Below the pieces are notes generated by a model. That model saw only the letters and a program-made list of their open reading frames with translations, did not search any database and was not told the origin of the DNA. Below are positions 60,823 through 64,000 of a stretch of DNA of 64,000 nt, one piece after another. Within the stretch, counting starts at the first letter, position 1; every line of letters starts with the position of its first letter. Location of the stretch: assembly GCF_002797415.1 (NCBI RefSeq), contig NZ_KZ454944.1, positions 2,622,665-2,686,664 on the forward strand, in the 5' to 3' direction. This DNA comes from Bacillus alkalisoli. GTDB lineage: Bacteria > Bacillota > Bacilli > Bacillales > Bacillaceae_I. The position numbers and the translations under genes are program-made.

Positions 60823-62034
60823 TTATTCATTATGAACGGAGTTTAAATGTTTACCGAAACGATCAATCGTAACATCATACTTCACATTTACATTTGACTC
60901 GCTATAAAGTTTTGACCAGTCTTGTTTTTCATATTCATCCCAAGTCCAAAATTTTTGTCTTGCAATGGCCGCCCACAAAAATGGTTCTGCTTGATATGCT
61001 TGTTGGGTTTTTGTAATTAACTTCTTTGTAGAGGATTCTAATTCATTTTCAAATGAAGCTACTAGCTTTCTTTGATACTCTTTTTTCTCTACATAGTTTT
61101 TCCCACTTGGAATATGTAATACTTGTACCGTTAGTGGGACAACAACGTTCAATTCTTTTGAATCCTTGTTAAGCTCAACTTTAGGCGATTTTGTTTTCAG
61201 GATTCGAACTGTTACTTGGTGCGAGGGTGCTAGAGGGTCTCGAAAACTAGATAACATTGTATCCACTTTAGCATACGGCCTTAATAATAAGGCTATTCTT
61301 GTTTCCTCACCATCTAATACACCAACCATATGTCCCTGATGAAATATCGCAGAACCTATCATTTGTGTTGGATTGCCACCCTCTTTTTCTACTTCACCAG
61401 CAATATAATTTGCACTAACTTTTTGCTTTGGCTCAAAAACCGTGGAAGTCGCATAAATGGATAAAAACAATCCTCCTTCACCTTCGGAAGATTGTAAATA
61501 TCTATTCAATGTAGCTTCAGGCATTAATCCTGTTTGTTCCCATCGTTTTACCATTCTCTCATAAAACTTATGTGTTCTTGGCTCTAATTTAGGATCGTTT
61601 GACTTAATAAAATCAGAAGCCTTTTCTCTCGTGACGATTATGTTTAAATCTCTTCTTACTTGTCTGTCTCTTAAAAATGCTTCTAATATATGTTCGAATT
61701 CTTTCGTTCTTGCTAAATCTTCGCTAATAATAATATCTTTTAAGTGGGAATACTGAATATCTTTTGTTACGGATACATTCGCTAATTCTCTAGCTATTAA
61801 TATATCTGGCGCTGTTAACGTAATAACTTCAGCTGAGTCATCATCTTTACCCATTGTCATAGGAGACCCTTCTCTCACATTAGCCATTTCTAACGTAACC
61901 TCTAACAATCCTTTTTTCCCTCTATCCAAACCTATGGAAATTGGAAATGCAAATTCTGTTACTTCTCCACGGTCCCAGCATCCTGCTATCGGTATTACAA
62001 ATAGGAAAGCGACGATTATTTTAAGTAATTTCAT
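60823..62034 (-). CDS. Spore germination lipoprotein, Ger(x)C family (operon 2)
   Basis: 403 residues from ATG at 62034, which overlaps the gerB stop (TAATG) and has GGAGGAG upstream; a longer frame lies inside gerB. Lipobox PIAGC with C19. Ger(x)C domain at about 215-395, with WTWDEYEKQDWSKLYSESNV-like end (first W being KFW). C subunit of the second receptor. Confidence 0.93.
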   Translation of the reverse strand: MKLLKIIVAFLFVIPIAGCWDRGEVTEFAFPISIGLDRGKKGLLEVTLEMANVREGSPMTMGKDDDSAEVITLTAPDILIARELANVSVTKDIQYSHLKDIIISEDLARTKEFEHILEAFLRDRQVRRDLNIIVTREKASDFIKSNDPKLEPRTHKFYERMVKRWEQTGLMPEATLNRYLQSSEGEGGLFLSIYATSTVFEPKQKVSANYIAGEVEKEGGNPTQMIGSAIFHQGHMVGVLDGEETRIALLLRPYAKVDTMLSSFRDPLAPSHQVTVRILKTKSPKVELNKDSKELNVVVPLTVQVLHIPSGKNYVEKKEYQRKLVASFENELESSTKKLITKTQQAYQAEPFLWAAIARQKFWTWDEYEKQDWSKLYSESNVNVKYDVTIDRFGKHLNSVHNE

Positions 62035-63131
62035 TAACCTTCTCCTCCGCTTTTCACTTGATCTACCACCCATAATATAAGAGGTAATCCTAATAGTAAT
62101 AGCCAATTCGAGTGATACAAGACGTTATTTTGCAAAAACAAAACAGAATCACTATTGGCAACCGGAAGTAATGCAAGAAAGAATACAACTCCAGCAAAAG
62201 GCAAAATTAATGGCTCAAATTCTTTAATTCGTAGTGTAGATGTAAACGTAACGGTAGTTAAAAATAAGTAAATAGCTAATCTTGTAATAGCTGCTATTGC
62301 CCAGAATCCAATAAAGAAGGCTTCTGTATTTCCGAAAATAGGACCTAAATCAACAATTCGAGCAAGTTGTTGAAAAGGGAAGGCAATGTATTCAATAGAA
62401 GGAAAGTCATATAACATTAAATATACGATGTAAAAAACAACTAACTCTGCAGTTGCAATTCCAATACCAATCAAACTTGCCAACTTAAATTCTTTATGAC
62501 TTCGAACGAAAGGGTATAAAATGGTAAAAAAGATTACTTCTGCAAATAAATAACTGTATTTAGTACTCTTAAACATTAATGGGTAAAACCCTGGTCCCGC
62601 CAGAGGGAATATGTTTCTCCATTGTAAACTAGTGAACACTAATAAAATGAGCCCCGCAAAGGCAAGTTTTATGTATGGTACGGTTAACCAAGATGTTCGT
62701 CCAATGGCCTCTATGCCTCGATTTGCAATAAACCAACTAATTAGCAAGAAAAGAAACAAAAGGAAAGGTGTTGGTGTTTTTGGAAAGTATAGTGTTCCCA
62801 TAATATCAGCATGACTTCGAAAATAAATAACAGTAGTCATAAGAATAAAAATAAATAAACAAACTCCAATTAAGAATCCAAAAAATTTCCCTGTAACGAT
62901 GTAGGAGACTTCAATTAGATTTTTATCTTTATACTTTTTCAACAATGCTATTAACACTAAAACAATGAAAGTAATCATTAATCCAGAAATAATGGGCATC
63001 AGCCATGTTGCTGTTTTACCAACAGGGAAAAGAATCGACGGTGTAATATCCGTTTGTTTTAACCCGATGGTAATAAGGATCAATGCAGCAAACTCCCTCG
63101 TACCTATTTTCCCATCTGAATGCTTAATCAT
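62034..63131 (-). CDS. Spore germination permease, GerB family (operon 2)
   Basis: 365 residues, ten helices, beginning IGTREFAALILITIGLKQTD. It overlaps gerA by 8 bases and gerC by one. Clearly different from the B subunit at 24134, so the two receptors should see different germinants. Confidence 0.92.
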   Translation of the reverse strand: MIKHSDGKIGTREFAALILITIGLKQTDITPSILFPVGKTATWLMPIISGLMITFIVLVLIALLKKYKDKNLIEVSYIVTGKFFGFLIGVCLFIFILMTTVIYFRSHADIMGTLYFPKTPTPFLLFLFLLISWFIANRGIEAIGRTSWLTVPYIKLAFAGLILLVFTSLQWRNIFPLAGPGFYPLMFKSTKYSYLFAEVIFFTILYPFVRSHKEFKLASLIGIGIATAELVVFYIVYLMLYDFPSIEYIAFPFQQLARIVDLGPIFGNTEAFFIGFWAIAAITRLAIYLFLTTVTFTSTLRIKEFEPLILPFAGVVFFLALLPVANSDSVLFLQNNVLYHSNWLLLLGLPLILWVVDQVKSGGEG

Positions 63132-64000
63132 TTACCCCACCACCTTCAGGCTTTTTGCCTCTTACCTCTTTCAAAGGATAAACGTGTAATGGTCGTAACC
63201 ACATTTTCCAAAGAGGTGGCCTAACAATCAAATCTTTTGATGAAGGATAATGTGGAGCCATCGGTGAAACAAAAGGAACATCAAACGATTTTAAAGATGC
63301 AAGGTATGCCACACAAGCTTGTACACCTATAGCTATCCCGAAAAAGCCGATAAAACTTGCTAAAGCAATAAAGGCAAATCTAGCTATCCTAACAGCAAAA
63401 ACGAAACTATTCGTTGCGATTGTATAAGATGCTAAACTTGAAAACCCAACCACCGTTACTACAATCGGGCTAATGATTCCTGCTTCAATCGCTGCAATAC
63501 TAATAATTAATGCCCCGAGAAGAGCAACAATTGGACCATTTTTAGAAGGAAACCGTGTCCCTGCTTCCCGAATGATATCAAAGGTTATTTCGACAAGAAT
63601 AATTTCAAATATCGCCGGAAAAGGAACTAAATCTCTAGTTGCCGATACTGTCAATAACATATCTGTCGGCAATGCTTCAACATGATAATTTGTTACAGCA
63701 ATAAAGGTAGCCGGTGCCAAAAGTGCAGCAAAAAATGCTAATAATCTAACAATACGCATTAAATTCCCATATGCCCATCTTTGATAATAGTCTTCTGCCG
63801 TATGAAAAAAAGACCAAAAAGTTACCGGCATTACTAAACAATCTGGAGAAGAATCCATTAATAAAACAACATGACCTTCTTTGAGAAAAGCAGCAGCTCT
63901 ATCAGGTCTCTCTGTTGTTAAAATAGAAGGCACTAACGAATATGGTCTTTCCTCAATATGTTGTTCTAGCATCGGTAAATTTTGAACATTTTCTACTTCA
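63124..64000 (-). CDS. Spore germination protein, GerA family (operon 2), N-terminal part outside the window
   Basis: The frame is open through the right edge: EVENVQNLPMLEQHIEERPY precedes the first in-window ATG, so that ATG is internal. Landmarks: SILTTERPDRAAAFLKEGHV, VLLMDSSPDCLVMP, PFPAIFEIILVEITFDIIRE and AGTRFPSKNGPIVALLGALI. About 292 C-terminal residues are seen of the usual 480-500. Confidence 0.95.
   Translation of the reverse strand, partial: EVENVQNLPMLEQHIEERPYSLVPSILTTERPDRAAAFLKEGHVVLLMDSSPDCLVMPVTFWSFFHTAEDYYQRWAYGNLMRIVRLLAFFAALLAPATFIAVTNYHVEALPTDMLLTVSATRDLVPFPAIFEIILVEITFDIIREAGTRFPSKNGPIVALLGALIISIAAIEAGIISPIVVTVVGFSSLASYTIATNSFVFAVRIARFAFIALASFIGFFGIAIGVQACVAYLASLKSFDVPFVSPMAPHYPSSKDLIVRPPLWKMWLRPLHVYPLKEVRGKKPEGGGVND

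Noticed and set aside
1-64000. CRISPR array, tRNA or rRNA genes, prophage or conjugative elements
   Set aside because: Looked for direct repeats with regular spacers, tRNA arms and phage or integrase motifs; none was seen. The only repeats are the two intergenic families described.

Overview
The window is AT-rich DNA of a low-GC Gram-positive, endospore-forming member of the Bacillaceae. Evidence for this: two spore germinant-receptor operons (gerABC type), a Spo0E-family phosphatase, a YjcZ-like spore peptide, strong AGGAGG-type ribosome binding sites with many TTG and GTG starts, Bacillus-type genes (yhaO/yhaN, ykvI, ytr-like operon, DUF2187), and dispersed CTTTCCGCGGG palindromes. I cannot name the species. 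No rRNA, tRNA, CRISPR array, prophage or transposase was seen.

Layout. 1-5.4 kb: three tandem paralogues (first one cut by the window edge) that fuse an ECF-sigma-like N-terminus to a zinc-finger anti-sigma segment, one membrane helix and an extracellular DUF4179-type region. 5.5-13.3 kb: small ORFs, a LysM/NlpC-P60 cell-wall hydrolase, a manganese catalase, a spore peptide, membrane proteins, an alpha/beta hydrolase and a polysaccharide deacetylase. 13.4-20.1 kb: an eight-gene ABC cluster related to B. subtilis ytrABCDEF with its GntR repressor and a probable operator. 20.4-23 kb: a CXXC membrane protein, an AAC(3)-family acetyltransferase and a nucleoside hydrolase directly behind the first ger operon (23-26.8 kb). 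27-29.3 kb: small regulators (YolD-like, DUF2187, double AbrB) and an atypical SDR. 29.3-31.9 kb: queCDEF under a PreQ1-I riboswitch. 32-39.2 kb: EamA transporter, a stand-alone Fe-S RecB-like nuclease, and the SbcCD-like pair yhaO-yhaN. 39.5-46.8 kb: membrane proteins, a CAAX-type protease, a duplicated ATPase-c-like proteolipid, ykvI, an oligoendopeptidase and a MarR regulator. 47-52.4 kb: phosphonate-type transporter phnDCEE with a 5'-nucleotidase-family gene downstream and PHO-box-like repeats upstream. 52.4-57.2 kb: a chemoreceptor and a divergent orphan histidine kinase, a ZIP transporter, a Spo0E-like phosphatase and a YkvA-like (DUF1232) protein. 57.2-60.6 kb: a divergent polysaccharide deacetylase, a CBS-ACT protein (CbpA-like) and a CoA-disulfide reductase. 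60.6-64 kb: a second ger operon, carrying a small two-helix gene that could be a D subunit; its gerA gene runs off the right edge.

Two repeat families stand out. Family P (six copies plus an outer nested palindrome) has a constant core, CTTTCCGCGGG ... TCCCGCAGGAGTC, but arms that differ from copy to copy and are complementary only within a copy. Family M (five copies plus a remnant) is a roughly 150-bp AT-rich element with conserved inverted ends rich in TTCGTTT/AAACGAA, like a MITE or a structured RNA. These repeats, the sigma/anti-sigma fusions, the duplicated proteolipid and the coupled small ORFs are the least-explained items here.
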